Shown piece after piece: positions 33,946 through 45,776 of a stretch of 64,000 nucleotides of DNA. A program made the translations under genes and the position numbers. This DNA comes from Hydractinia symbiolongicarpus (Eukaryota > Cnidaria > Hydrozoa > Anthoathecata > Hydractiniidae), in contig NC_079875.1 in NCBI RefSeq assembly GCF_029227915.1, forward strand, positions 29,450,001 through 29,514,000, given 5' to 3'. The first letter of the stretch is position 1; each line of letters opens with the position of its first letter. The notes under the pieces were generated by a model. It worked only from the letters and a program-made list of their open reading frames with translations. It had not been told where the DNA came from and ran no database searches.

Positions 33946-34371
33946 CGTAATAATTATGTAATTTTGTTAATTACATATACTTAAATGTTTACACTTGTGT
34001 CTAATTAACTAAGCTTTTAAAAAATATTGGTTACTGTCCATCAGGTTTTGACCTTTCGTTTTAAAGGATCGTGTATTTCAGGCTTAATCCCAAAACTTGA
34101 GGTAAAACTAAGTATGTTTATTGAAAATTTTCCCAAGATGTAAAGAAACGACTATTATCAAAACAAACTACGTTATTCCATGAAATTAACGAGTCAAGAA
34201 TTTTATAACCTAAAGTTAAGCTTGCTAACTGACTATATAACTATACACTACGTTAAATATAAAAAAGGCATGCTGTTGTGCAAAAGAAAAAATTTATAAG
34301 AAGAAAAGTCTGGCGATGGGTTGAGAGGAATGAATTAAGAACAGCAAGTTTTAGCATTTTTTTATTTTTTT
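33946..34371. other. No gene recognised
   Basis: AT-rich; a plus-strand frame at 34278-34463 is the antisense of the Gly/Arg-rich exon of the gene at 34372-35241 and is rejected. Confidence 0.4.
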
Positions 34372-35241
34372 TCACCACCGATACCCTCCTCTTCCTCTTC
34401 CTCTTCCACTTCCACTGCTCCTCTTCAGCTTCATCCGCTCCCGCACATCGTCCTCCTCCGTGAAGGTGCGGGAGCCACCAGACGCCTTCCAGGACTTGTA
34501 ATTTTGTGAGCTTATATAAGCTCCCAAAGATTTATTTAGGGAACAAAAGTCCCGGAAGGCGTCCCAAGATAAGTCCTTTTTCTCAGCTGATAATTCCTAA
34601 AAACACGATCCAATTGTGCTACATTCAAAACTTCCAAAAACATGCAAAGTTGATCGACTTTTCTAATCATTCATTAAGTTATATTTACTGTTTTACCACA
34701 TTCTACACTTCAAAGCAATTATTTCTAGTGCATAACTTACTTTAACCTTCTCCTCTAACTCAGCAACTTTTCCCTCCAATAAATCAACTCGCTGTTTCAA
34801 CTCCTACATAAAGATTCCTCTCAAATTAATTTAATACTGTACTTTCATATGCTAATTCTCGTATGCTAATCTAAATAAGTTTTATATTATCTCATTTGGC
34901 CGCTAAAAGTAGTAGTGGTAGTATATATTTGCTGTTTCAATTACAATTTTATCTATTACGTATAATGAGATGACAATCTATGGCAGTCAGGAAACCAACC
35001 AAATAGAAACAGCTAGTCTATGTGACATCGCCGATATGTGGCAAATTTTTTAGCAATTGCTGTAAGGATATAACACAGAAACATAGGACACAAATGTGCC
35101 TCAAACCTTCCTCAGTAATAAATTTTAATACAAAAAGCTTTATAAGAATGCAACATTTTGCATCAAAGAAATGCAATTTCAGTATTGAAAAGGTGAAAAG
35201 CAAACTATGAAAATACTTACATCAACAATTTCGTTATTCAT
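34372..35241 (-). CDS. Small three-exon gene: coiled coil plus GRG-rich tail
   Basis: Exon 1 (35241-35221) encodes MNNEIVD and ends at gtaagt. Exon 2 (34803-34741) lies between 'ttatgtag' and gtaagt and encodes 'ELKQRVDLLEGKVAELEEKVK'-type heptads (Leu/Val at a/d positions) without a break. Exon 3 (34596-34372) follows 'gtttttag' and ends in TGA. All junctions are phase 0 and the product is 102 residues. Residues about 8-36 form a coiled coil; a middle part reads 'LSWDAFRDFC' and 'KSWKASGGSRTFTEEDD'; the tail is 'GSGRGRGRGGYRW', an RG-rich sequence of the sort that binds nucleic acid. No family is recognised. Consistent splice sites and phase make it likely real; it could be a host gene or a small accessory gene of a mobile element. 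Confidence 0.75.
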
Positions 35242-35619
35242 AATTATTATTATGTCACTAAATATAAATTGAAAACTAATATTAAGCGATTAGGTAAATT
35301 TCTAATACAACACCTTTTAATGGGAGTTAAAAGCACTGAAAGAAAAAGAATGTTTGCAAACATTTCATGCAAAGAGAGTTTTATTGCCCTGGCTGTTGGT
35401 TGAAGAGCGTGTAGACACATTTCTACTCTACTTCAAAACAACATGTATTTATTAAATTTTAATATCCTAAGTAAAAATGTCATATGTCTACAAGCTCTTC
35501 TTGACAACCTGCACCACGAGAAGGTAGCCAATGGGACTAAGCAGGTCATGCCTAAAATAAAGGACAGATTTATCTTGCAATTAACATTTTAAGTAAAAAA
35601 GAGTTACCCCATTTTGGTG
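35242..35619. other. No gene recognised; upstream region of the 34.4-35.2 kb gene
   Basis: AT-rich sequence that would include the promoter of the minus-strand gene; no specific element identified. Confidence 0.3.
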
Positions 35620-37880
35620 ATGTAATTGTTTACTTGACAGTAACTGAGGTGTGATGGCTGGTAGGTTGATTGTTGTAAGTCGTTATGGTAGGGTGATTGG
35701 GCTGTGATGATCGATAGGGTACGGATGAGACTGAATAATTCTGTAATGTTAAAGCACCTTGTTTAGGTTGCATATGGTGCGATATGTTAATAAGCAGCAT
35801 AATGTTGTAATAGTAATGCACTTTGTTCAGGTTTTGAAATTGGATTATGTTAATACACAATTTTTTTCAATAAGCAACTCATTTTTTAAGCAACTGAACT
35901 GGATTTGAAATGTTTTAAGCAATTTTAGTTCTGGACAAATATAAGCACAAGCGAGAATAATTTTTTTTGCACACTTCAGTTTATTTTTAAGAAATATCTT
36001 TTTTACCAAAAACATGACTTAGTTTCTTTTTCCCGTTTATTATATACATGTTTAACAAAAATTAGACTTATATATTGACTAAAAAATAACATGAGATCTG
36101 ACCAAAATCCAATTTGCTTATAAAAAAAATTGTGCAATCAGCTCAATGCTGTAATGCACCTTGTTCAGGTTGCATGTGCACCTTGTTCAGGTTGCAATTG
36201 GCTTACAACGCCTTTAACAATCAGCACAAAGCTGTAATGTTAATGCACCTTGTTCAGGCTGCAATTGGCCTACAACGCCATGAATAATCAGCATAAAGCT
36301 GTAATATTAATGTACCTTGTTTAAGTAATTGTGATATAATGGGTACAGACAATATGTTGAATCTGGTAAGTAGAAAGGGTATGGTAATTGTGGTACAATG
36401 ATCGGAATGGTAAAACGATTTGTTGATTGGGATAAGTCGAAACGGTATGGTAATTGTGGTATAATGGGTGCAGGCGATATGTTGAATCTGGTAAATCGAA
36501 AGGGTATGGTAATTGTGTTATGATGATCGGTAAGGTACAGACGATACGTTGATTGCGGTAAGTGAAAACGGTATGGTAATTGTGGTATGATGGGTACTGA
36601 CGATTTATGTTGAATCCTTTAGGTCGAAATGGTGATTGTGGTATGATGATCGGTACGGTAAGGCAATATGTTGATTGCAAAAAGTCGAAATGGTATGGTA
36701 ATTGTGTTATGATGACCAATAAGGTAAAGACGAGATGTTGATTGCGATAAGTCAAAACAGCATGGTAATCGTGGTATGACAGGGGCGGTACAGACAATAT
36801 GTTGATTGCGATAAGGCCGTATGTATGGTAAGGTTTTGAATTTAAACCTTTATGTTAATACACATTCTTTTTATAAGCAATTGCTTATAAAAAAATTTGT
36901 GCAATCAGCTCAATGCTGTAATGCATCTTGTTCAGGTTGCATGTGCACCTTGTTCAGGTTGCAATTGGCTTACAACGCCATTAATAATCAGCACAAAGCT
37001 GTAATGTTAATGCATCTCGTTTAGGTTGCATTTGGCTTACAACGCCATTAATAATGAGCACAAAGCTGTAATGTTAATGCACCTCGTTTAGGTTGCAATT
37101 GGCTTACAACGCCATTAATAATCAGCACAGAGCTGCAATATTAATGCACCTTGTTCATGTTGCAATTGGCTTACAACCCCATTAATAATCAGCACAAAGC
37201 TGTATTAGAAATGCACCTTATTCAGGTTGCATTTGGTCATGCGGCATGGTAATTGTTGTATGATAATCGGTAGGGTAGAGACGATGTGTTGATTGCGATA
37301 AGTCAAAATGGTACGGTAATTGTGGTATGACGATCGATGTGATACGGATAAAATAGATATGCAACTGGATATTAAATGCATCAGTGGTTAATGTAACAAT
37401 CACAGACCTTTGTTAGGCTGTGTTATGACCCTCCACCCCCACCTCCAGCAACGCCATTAATAATAGGCATAAAGCTGTAATGTTCACCTTGTTCAGGTTG
37501 CAATTGGCCTAATCGCCATTAATAATCAGCACAAAGGTGTAATGTTAATGCAAGGTTGAATTCAGTCATGCAGTATGGTAATTGTGGTATGATCGGTAGG
37601 GTACAGACGATTATGTTGATTGCGATAAGTCAAAACGGTATGGTATTGTGGTATGATGATCGATGTGATACGGATGAAATAGATATGCAACTGGATATCA
37701 AATGTATCCATGGTTAATGTAACAATCATAGACCTTTGTTAGGCTGTGTTATGACCCTCCACCTTCACCTCCAACAACACCATTAATAATCAGTATAATG
37801 CTGTAATGTCAATCCACCTTGTTCAGGTTGCATTTGCACCTTGTTCAGATTAGAATGGTTTTTAGGTGCCAAGATTGTGA
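35620..37880. repeat. 66/67-bp minisatellite arrays of two types
   Basis: Type A units contain 'ttggcttacaacgccattaa' and 'caccttgttcaggttgc'; the anchor acaac(g/c)cc occurs at 36972, 37039, 37106 and 37173, an exact 67-bp period. Type B units contain 'ggtatggtaattgtggtatg' and 'tgttgattgcgataagtc'; anchors at 36378, 36444, 36503 and 36570 give about 59-67 bp. The types alternate in blocks (B at about 36350-36830, A at 36170-36320 and 36900-37230, mixed to 37880). The arrays abut the 3' side of the minus-strand Helitron. Confidence 0.9.
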
Positions 37881-37918
37881 TTGTCTGCAAAATAGGTGAA
37901 TTCAGATTGTAATTATCA

Positions 37919-39604
37919 TTATGAATGAGATAGGCATATTATACATGTGCAATTTACAAATGGTGAAGGACAAACTGCATCTTCAATACCATCATCACAA
38001 AACTGGTCAAGTTCTTTCAACAAGTTAATATACTTTTCCATAGTGATATTGTATTTTTTGACGGTTTTATTCGATAATGCCTTCAGGCGTTTCTCTTCCT
38101 CTTGTCTGGCTTTCATACGGGGATGTGTATTAATGTACAAGAGTCGTTCTTGAGTAATTGGTTCGACAAGTGCCCAATTTCTTTCTTTTTCGCATCTGGA
38201 GAATGCAGTGTAAGCTGTACCAAGGTTATTTTTTTCCATCTGAATTGATTGTTGTAACTTGATACGCATGTGGTTGGCAGTTTTACCATCTGCAATTGAC
38301 ATACCCTGACTTTTGGCAGTAGTTATTGCATATCCTGGCATTAACGGCAGGCCATTTCTGCTGCAACAATCAGACTCACATCGGCCTTCAACAGCAGTAA
38401 TTGGTATCCATTTCGGATGTTCTTGAATCCATGACGGGCCTTTATAGTTTGGGAAATCGACTACAACAGCTATTTGAAATTCAGGTGGTGACATATTTGG
38501 TGAATAAAGGATTGCAATTACTTTTCCCATGGCACCATTATTTAGGCCAAGGCCTGTAAGACCCTTTTGGTTCTTGGTAAGGATTACAGTTGCACCAACT
38601 GCCATTAAAGATCTTAGTGGTATTTGACCCAGTTGCTTATCAGTTAAAGAGTGATGTTTACCACGTCCTCTTGATGGAATAACAGCAACTGGCACACCAA
38701 GGTTAGCTAATTTATTATTGTTTTCTTCATTAACTTCATTCCATGTTTCCATTAATGTAAGGACGCGACCATGCAAAAAGTTACATTTTTCGGCATGGGG
38801 CAAAGCATTTTCATAACGACTATTTATATCTTGCCAGTCTTGTTGAGTAATCGATCCATTGCGTATTCTAAGTAGCCGCTGTAGAAGGGCCAACTGATCT
38901 GGTCCTTGGCGCATTGTTTCTGTAAGAACAATAACATCGTGAAATGAGCGATAGATTGCATAACCAGCAAAGTTGATTGTGGAATCATCATGTTTCAGCG
39001 GCTGATGTAAATCCAAAGCACGAATTGGTCCAAGTTGACCAAGGTCCCCAAAGAAATTAAAAGTTGGTACACCTCCATAATAATTATCAAAGTCTCCTGG
39101 TGCCTTTTAAAATCTTTGGCTGCACCAAGCCACTAGAAGCTTCGACTGCATGCTACGTTCATCAATATTAAGTTGAATCAATTTCAGTTCATTGTTTTCA
39201 TGCATGTCTGTATATTTTCTTAGCTTTCTTAGAGCTACATCACCCAACGGATAGTCAGAAAGCTGGACAGAATTTAAATTCTTATCTTTTTTAAGTTTGT
39301 GTGGTGGTGGAGTCATTGAGTGTATAGTGCGATTAGGTATGAGGACTGATGCTGCCCCAGTTGGGGCCAAGTTCATAACAGCAGAATTTCGCTTAAAAAT
39401 ACGACGAACGATTCTAGTAAGCGCGGTAATGATGAATGTTTTCCCGACACCGGCTGTTCCTTGTATTAATAAACGTATTGGCTGGGTACCTGTTGGCACA
39501 GTTCCTTTTGCGACTTGTAATAAATGCTGAAGATTTATATCAATGACTGTTCTTTGTAATTCATTAGCATTTAAGATGTTTATTTGGGGTAAAGTACAAT
39601 CTTA
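37919..39604 (-). pseudogene. Helitron Pif1-type helicase with two in-frame stops
   Basis: The frame continues from the Rep part through a TAA at about 39602-39604, then 'IRLLIQGTAGVGKTF' (Walker A, about 39430-39470), 'NLAPTGAASVL', 'LIQLNIDERSM' (Walker B, DE), a second in-frame TAA at 39107-39109, 'FNFFGDLGQLGPI' (motif III), 'VIVLTETMRQ', and near the end 'GYAITTAKSQGMSI' and 'LGTAYTAFSRC' (motifs V/VI). Apart from the two stops, all superfamily 1B helicase motifs are readable. The helicase is thought to unwind the element during rolling-circle transposition. This copy cannot make a full protein. Confidence 0.85.
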
Positions 39605-41158
39605 AGCATGCTGCAATTCATTTTTTTCTGCTTCTTCAGATATAGATTGTAACCATAAGTCAGCATTAATTGGCCATTGACTACCAAAACTTTGAATTGC
39701 ATAATTATTCCAATTAAATGTAGGCCCACCATCAGGAAGAACCTGTTGCACATTTGGCTCATTGATATCAGCAACATGGTGCCTAGCAATATCTCTCATT
39801 ATTGCTCTACCTATGTTCATTTGTGCAATGGCAGAATTTTGGGAACATTGGGAACTTGCATCTGTATATTGTGATGATTGATCCGAAGACTGAGTATTGG
39901 TTTCAATATTGATTGCACGGGTGTGACTTTGTGTTCTCTCGCTTTTTTTATCGAATGATTGTTTAGCCTTTTTCAATGAATCAATTAATATTGATGGGCA
40001 TTCTTCAGTTTGAACAAGGGAAGCCAAAGCAGCAGCAAATGACTCATGTTGTCCCTTCAAATCTTCAGTATTGTGCCACGTTCCAACAGAAAATATAATG
40101 AGCATAGCTTTTGCATAGTCATCAGTAACAGGCCAGACAGGTTTTGTAGATATTCCTGTAAAAACTGGGACGTGATATACTTTGCAGGTATAATTACACT
40201 TTTTGCTCCAGTTCCATGATGATAAGTGATAAGCGGAGAGAAACTGAGCCAGAAATATCTAATGCGCTACTTTTTGTAACAGTTCCATCTTCACCAGACG
40301 TATCCAAGGCTCGGAAACCACTGATACCAATGTATCGAAAATTCCTGGTACATCTAGTCAGACGACCACCACTAATAATGAAATCCGCCGCAGCACCTGG
40401 AACATCTACTAGACCAGCAATTTTTTGAAGCAGTCGTTGAGCCAAATTTTTAACAGTGCTTCCGTCAGCGGTGTTTTCAATGAGATGGCGATAAACATGT
40501 ACTAAATCTTCCGTTGAAGCAGCACCTTTGCAAGCATAACTAGCAATGTATTTTTGTAGAGCGAGAAGGTTCTGATCGATAATGGGTTGACTATCACAAT
40601 TTGCTAGCCAACCAAGTAGGCGTGTTTTTACATGCATCATCAAGCGAGGATGATCCCGTGGTCCCTCATATCTAGGATGTTCCCCTTCTGTTATGACAGC
40701 ATTAAAAGGATGAATCTCTTTACCACTTGTTTTTTTGGTTTGTGGATCAAGATCGCCAAAATGAAAGCGACAGTACTTCTGTGAAGCAGTACCTTTTTTA
40801 TTCTTACGGCGATAACGCAAACAATTGGAATTACAATTATGGAGGCCAATTCTGTTAACAAGATGGGTATGTTGCTCTGTTATACCACCTTCATGACTAG
40901 CAACATACGAATGTTCTTGTGCCAATGGGTTATGGTCCGGTGGAGCTTGGGTCCCTCTGGTCTGGCCCATTGATCTTTGTTTGAAACCCAAGTTCTAATT
41001 CCAGAGGTATCTATAATTTCATTTCCACCAGCAGGATGCAGTGAAGTAAACATTGGTGAAAAAATGTCATTACTGTCTTCATTTGTTGTTTGTAACCAAT
41101 ATTGAAGTTCTTGTGCTGCAGGTTTTAATGCTTGTGAGTCTGCAACATTATCAGACAA
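39605..41158 (-). pseudogene. Helitron Rep middle region, frameshifted
   Basis: Three overlapping frames. The first contains 'IDTSGIRTWVSNKDQW'. The second (from 40991) has 'HLVNRIGLHNCNSNCLRYRR', 'YCRFHFGDL', 'RLLGWLANCDSQPIIDQN' and 'KYIASYACKGAASTEDL', matching the Helitron pattern of a Cys/His cluster, a W-AN-D-QPI block and Y..KY.sK. The third (to 39605) includes 'YHVPVFTG', 'SDQSSQYTDASSQ' and ends at 'NELQHA'. Shifts lie near 40900 and 40205. Motif order is intact, so decay is recent relative to the LINE at 8 kb. Confidence 0.8.
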
Positions 41159-41275
41159 GCTATCCTTTATAGTTTTGACTTTCCGGGCATGTTTATATGA
41201 CGATATTATTGCGTGTCCATGTATCTCACCTCGACTTTTAGCAAATTTATTATGGAGTCATGTACTGGACAAAAG

Positions 41276-41520
41276 TCACGCTATAGAGTGTCGTGTTGCG
41301 TAGTAGAGTGTCGAGGTGCAATATAGATCCCAAGGTCGCGAGGCGTAGTATAGGTGGACGCGAGGCGAAATAGAGAGTCGCGAGGCGTAATAGTGAGACG
41401 CGTATGTAATAATAGAGAGATGCGAGGCGTAATAGAAGGACGCGATGCGTAACAGAAGGACGCGTTGCGTGATGGAAAGACGCGCAAACAAGGGCGACGC
41501 GGCGTGTAGGAAGAGGGGAC
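41276..41520. repeat. Short-period minisatellite ('gacgcgaggcgtaatag')
   Basis: Words such as 'gacgcgaggcgtaatag' and 'aggacgcgatgcgtaacaga' recur about ten times at roughly 21-bp spacing. Overlapping minus-strand open frames in three phases (Arg/Leu/Ser/Tyr-rich) are repeat artefacts. Confidence 0.85.
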
Positions 41521-42437
41521 GCGTACTTTCGCGCCATTTGCCTTGGTTACCCGTGAATAAATTTCGAATTTTTTCAATTGACTGGCAAATTAATCAAGAC
41601 AAAACACGAAAGAAAAAGTAAGTTTTTGTAGCAGCTGGGCTGACCGTTCTCTCTGATTTTTTCTCTCCTGTTTTTTTAATTTCTGCTGTATTATAGTTAT
41701 ATTCTGATAAATTGTGAGAAGTTGCTAATTCATAAGTATGTGTAGTAGTGAAGGGAAGCAATGTAGGGCAACGACGACATTTGTCAACACAGGTATAGCT
41801 GGCACCCCCCCCCCTCCTCATATATATTTTCTCATTAAAATTTGTAATGGGCTAGCTATACTATTGCTATAAATAATGGATTATATTATTTGCCCTAGCA
41901 ACTTTTACTTCCTTTTTTCCTTCCCTTGTATACACCACCAATCAACCCCCCTCCCCCTGCAACGAGGAGGGTGCCGATAAGCCGAAAAATGTTATTACAC
42001 TGCTTGCATGCTATTCTGTTATAAGCAATGTGCTGTTTTTGTATTAATATTGTGTTTTGTATCACCATGTGATTACAATGTTTTGATAGGTAAACAGGGC
42101 AGCTTATAAAACAGAACGTAGGACTACGACTGGTAGTTAAATGGAACTGTGCGGTGCATATGCATGTGTACAACAACACTGTCAACAGGTGTATTGTAAT
42201 GATGGCAAATTTCTCAAGTTTTGGTTTTCTTCAAGTGACACTGCACCCATTTTCAAGAATTTTAAATAATGCAGCAAATATGTACAATGTTCTTATTCGA
42301 TTTTCCTTTAAGGATATTCTTAAGACATTTTTAAATTTTTGTCTTACTATCGTGAATATTTATCGGCATGGTTGTAATTTTCAAAACTTTCAAGCTAAAT
42401 TGTATGTGATGTTTTAGGAATTAAAAATTGATTCAGC
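41521..42437. other. No gene; upstream region of the HECT gene
   Basis: AT-rich with two C-rich runs (41805-41820 and 41941-41960). It probably includes the HECT promoter and 5' UTR; no specific promoter element is claimed. Confidence 0.35.
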
Positions 42438-44800
42438 ATGCAGAAAGTGAAAGACGCTATAGACAGACTGAATAATGCATTGGATGGTCTGTCATCATCA
42501 ACAACAAGTACTCAAAATAATCCAAATCAGAACATCTTCCAGAGTCCAAACTCACATCCAAGTCCAAACTTACATCCAAGTCCACAACATCAGAGAATTC
42601 TACAAGATTTCAAGTAGGTTGATATTTTTAAGAGTTGTGAATTTCTGCTCCCAGCATGATCATTGCCTCCTTTGTATCTTTTCGATAAGTTTCAATAATC
42701 ATCTCTCCAGGAGTACTGCTCACAGGCATTATGCTGATTGTGACTATTGAATTTTTTCGTGCCTTTGTACCTTTTTATAACATTTTTCATTTTTTTGATT
42801 TTGTTCAACTTTAATTTTTTTCTGTATACACTGAGTAGAAAGATTATTATGTTTGAGACAGATTTTTATTTTAATTCTTGTTCTGTTTCAGTAAGCAATT
42901 TCCAGCGTTGAATGCTGGTGGTAGCCGATATCGCCCACAAGCAAAGAAACCACGTCTCTCTAATAACTTCATTAAGGACACATGGACCCATAAATTCTGT
43001 GCACTGAGCTACAAAGATACATCAGTTTCACCTAATACACGTGAATTAATGGAGCTAAACCAAGTTGGTCTCGGAATTGAAAAAGTTGTTTTTCCTTCCA
43101 AAACTGGAACACATGCTATGCTTCTGGAAGAGTTAACAAAAGCTTATCCAAAATTATCATCACAGAGTGGTGGCATTGAACTTCTGAGGGCTGAGAGTGG
43201 TGGAATAAACCGACCATTGGTGTTGATACCACCAAGAAAAGATGGTTATTCTATCAGCTATTTAAAAAATTTAGTACCCGGTCACGCTGTAATATACATC
43301 AGACCAGTGCAGAGCGACTTACCAATGGAGGAACCAACTATGGATTCAGGTATTGAAGTTAACTGTGTACGATGTAATCAGAAATATCCGTTAAATGATT
43401 TAAGATTCCATCAAGCTTATTGTCAACTTGATGATGACATTTTTCCAGAGATGATAGACGATGAAGCTGGGCCATCGAATGAAAAAGAAGTAGGAAGTAC
43501 TTCTCCCCATATCGATACTTTGTCGGCAATGTTTCCTCGAATCTCTAAAGCCACAATTCAGGACATTTTACGGAATACCAAATCTATCGATGTGGCAGCC
43601 AATATTTTGAGTGAGAAAAGTGCAAGTGAAAATATGTCTGACATGCTGCAAATTAAATGTGTAGATAAGGACATGTCTTTAAAAGAAATTCTCAATCAAA
43701 TTACATCTCTTGCTTCAGAAAATGATACAATCACTTTGGAAATTGAACGTGACAATCTTTGGATGGAATCCTTGAGATTTTACAAAAGGAACCTTGTGAA
43801 TTCTCAAGTTATGACCAAAAAATTGATCATTGAGTTTAAAGGAGAGGACGGCCTTGATGGTGGGGCAATGAAAACCGAATATTTCAACCTTTTGTTAGAA
43901 GAAGTTAAAAATCGTCTATTTGAAGGTGAAAATAACAGTTTGTTGCCTGTGAAAGACATCACAAAAGCTGTGCTTTTCAAAGTTGCTGGTATGATTATCG
44001 TACATTCATTGATTGCTGGTGTTGACACCGGCTTCCCAGTATTAGCAAAACCATACTTTTTACACATGTGTGGTAGAGATACCGACAGTTTGATTGAAAG
44101 TTTGAATAAAAGCCACATACCAGCAAATGCAACAACTGAAAATTTGATTGAATTGATTGAATCACTTGATCAATGTAAAACAAAGGACGATATAGACAAA
44201 CTGCTTTACAAGGACAATCAGAAGCAAGATGTGTTTTGGTCACTTATTAATTCTGCGCATTGGCCTGCCGACAAGAATATTAACAAAGAAAATGTCCCAT
44301 TACTGGTTCAACAACTCATTTTGAATGATGTGATATTGTCACGCCGAAACTCTTCAGACATGTTATTCGAAGGTTTGAGCTCGTGCAATTTCTTGAATAC
44401 GATTCGGTGTCATTGGAAAGTTATGGATCAAATATTTTGTGCTGGTTATCGCATGATTGAGAGTAAAGAATTTATCAAATGTTTTAGTTTTGACGAACCA
44501 ACTTCCTTCGTGGAGACACAGGCAAAGAAATTTTTTCTGTCGTTTATTGAAAAAAGTGACAGTATGACATTGAGTAAAGTACTTGCCTTCTGTACTAGTC
44601 ATACAGTTGTTCCACTGGATGGTATGAAAAATGAAATCAGAGTGAAATACATGTCGGATGATGAAAAAAACAGTATGTGCAAATCCTCTGCATGTTTAAA
44701 AATAATCTACCTACCTACAGTTCATTCTGTAGAAAAGGCGTTTCACAATATGTTGGCAACAGCTTTAGCATGTGAATCAAAGGGATTCGCAAATCCATGA
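42438..44800 (+). CDS. HECT-type E3 ubiquitin ligase, G2E3-like, two exons
   Basis: Exon 1 is 42438-42613 (donor gtaggt) and exon 2 is 42892-44800 (acceptor tttcag). The split codon AA|T restores the frame, giving 694 residues. The N-terminus has a Pro/His-rich repeat ('SPNSHPSPNLHPSP'). Residues about 217-236 form a CxxC...H...C finger ('CVRCNQKYPL...HQAYC'), and 265-300 match a CUE/UBA-type ubiquitin-binding fold ('LSAMFPRISKATIQDIL'). The HECT domain runs from about 360 to the end, with 'EFKGEDGLDGGAMKTEYF' in the N-lobe. The C-lobe 'SSACLKIIYLP' places the catalytic Cys at about 660, 35 residues from the C-terminus as is usual. HECT ligases accept ubiquitin on this Cys and pass it to substrates. 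The gene appears intact. In several animal genomes G2E3-like ligases are multiplied near mobile elements; whether that holds here is inference. Confidence 0.85.
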
Positions 44801-45506
44801 TAATTGTAAATTTTTAGGGGCACTAACGAGTTTATTTTTTTCCTTCAAGGTGATCGATTTTTAGCTTATGTTGTCATTGTTCTTATTATGTTGTCATTGA
44901 GAAAAAATGCCGATTTTTTTTCTTTTTCTTCCAAAATATGCCTCACTTCTATAAAACTGATTTTTTTTCTGGTGGGGGGGAATATAAAAATCCTGTCAGT
45001 CCTATGCAAGAATTCTTCCAGTGATATACATACTTTTAATGATCAGATTGATTATGATTAGTCTCGAATTTATGACTGACTTGTACGCTCCTTGAAGTCT
45101 ATATATACTGCACATGCATTTATAAGTTCGTCTTTTTGTTGTTCTATTTTGTTTGTTTTCTAACTTTTATATGGAAAAGATGTATGGTTATAGTCGTGAT
45201 CAAGTTACGCATTGCATTATCATTCAGCTGTGCTAACCAAGAAGATATTTTTCTTTTCTTTTTATTTCACAAGGGTTATGTTTGTTATTTTGTTCTTTAT
45301 GTGAAAAAATGTTCTACTTATATACGGTCGACTCACTCAGAGAAAGTTATTTAAAAACAGAACTGTTATCGTTAAGTAACTTTTAAACATATTTCGAACA
45401 TTTTGGAGGGAATTTCGTCTGGCATTTTTAGGATTTATTGTATGATTAAACAAACAAGTGGTTTTGTTGACATTTCGTGTACTTATGCAGTACTTTTATT
45501 TTTCAG
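44801..45506. other. No gene recognised
   Basis: 3' flank of the HECT gene; AT-rich with T-rich runs. A plus-strand frame at 45136-45354 lacks any motif. Ends at the acceptor of the exon at 45507. Confidence 0.35.
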
Positions 45507-45776
45507 AATATAACATGAATATACAACAATTGAGTCCAGTTGATTTTATTAAGAATTCTGTTGTTGATACATTGAAACTAATCCAGTCGTTATTGTCATC
45601 CTTTGTTGACGCGAATACAGCAGATTTGGATTATCCTGTCTATAGACTTGATGAACTTTACAGCTTCTGCTCTAGAGCAGCTTTAGAGTATCCAGATGTT
45701 ATAACCGAAAATGTACTGAGTAGTATTCATCAAGCATCAGTGATAATTCAATCAGTGAACAAAACTAGTAACGCGG
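45507..45776 (+). CDS. First coding exon of an unidentified gene, cut by satellite
   Basis: After a good acceptor ('cttttatttttcag', ending 45506) an ATG at 45515 opens 'MNIQQLSPVDFIKNSVVDTL' and continues through 'DLDYPVYRLDELYSFCSRAA' to 'ASVIIQSVNKTSN', a helical Leu/Ser-rich segment of about 87 residues. The coding-looking sequence passes straight into 124-bp satellite at about 45777 with no donor seen. The open frame runs on to 45979 only because the satellite lacks a stop in that frame. The pattern recalls the N-terminal helical region in front of integrase-type domains in some animal mobile elements, but I cannot confirm it. It is probably truncated by the satellite. Confidence 0.45.

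Larger units (their letters stand above)
37919..41230 (-). mobile_element. Decayed Helitron (Rep middle region + Pif1-type helicase)
   Basis: The minus strand carries, 5' to 3', the post-HUH part of a Helitron polyprotein and then a Pif1-type helicase, with frameshifts and stops. The N-terminal Rep region with the HUH motif is absent; similarity begins near 41230. I did not find the CTRR 3' end with its hairpin because minisatellite begins directly beyond 37919. Confidence 0.85.

Noticed and set aside
34278-34463. Plus-strand Phe/Ser-rich membrane-like peptide
   Set aside because: Antisense of the GRG-coding exon of the three-exon gene.
36321-36797. 158-codon minus-strand frame with 'YHNYHTV' repeats
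   Set aside because: Translation of the 66-bp minisatellite.
3583-41230. One Helitron spanning both Rep (3.6 kb) and helicase (38 kb) regions
   Set aside because: The two are in opposite orientation, 33 kb apart, and both contain the middle Rep region, so they are separate copies.
41250-41577. Three overlapping Arg/Ser/Tyr-rich minus-strand frames
   Set aside because: All lie on the short-period minisatellite and are open in all three frames.
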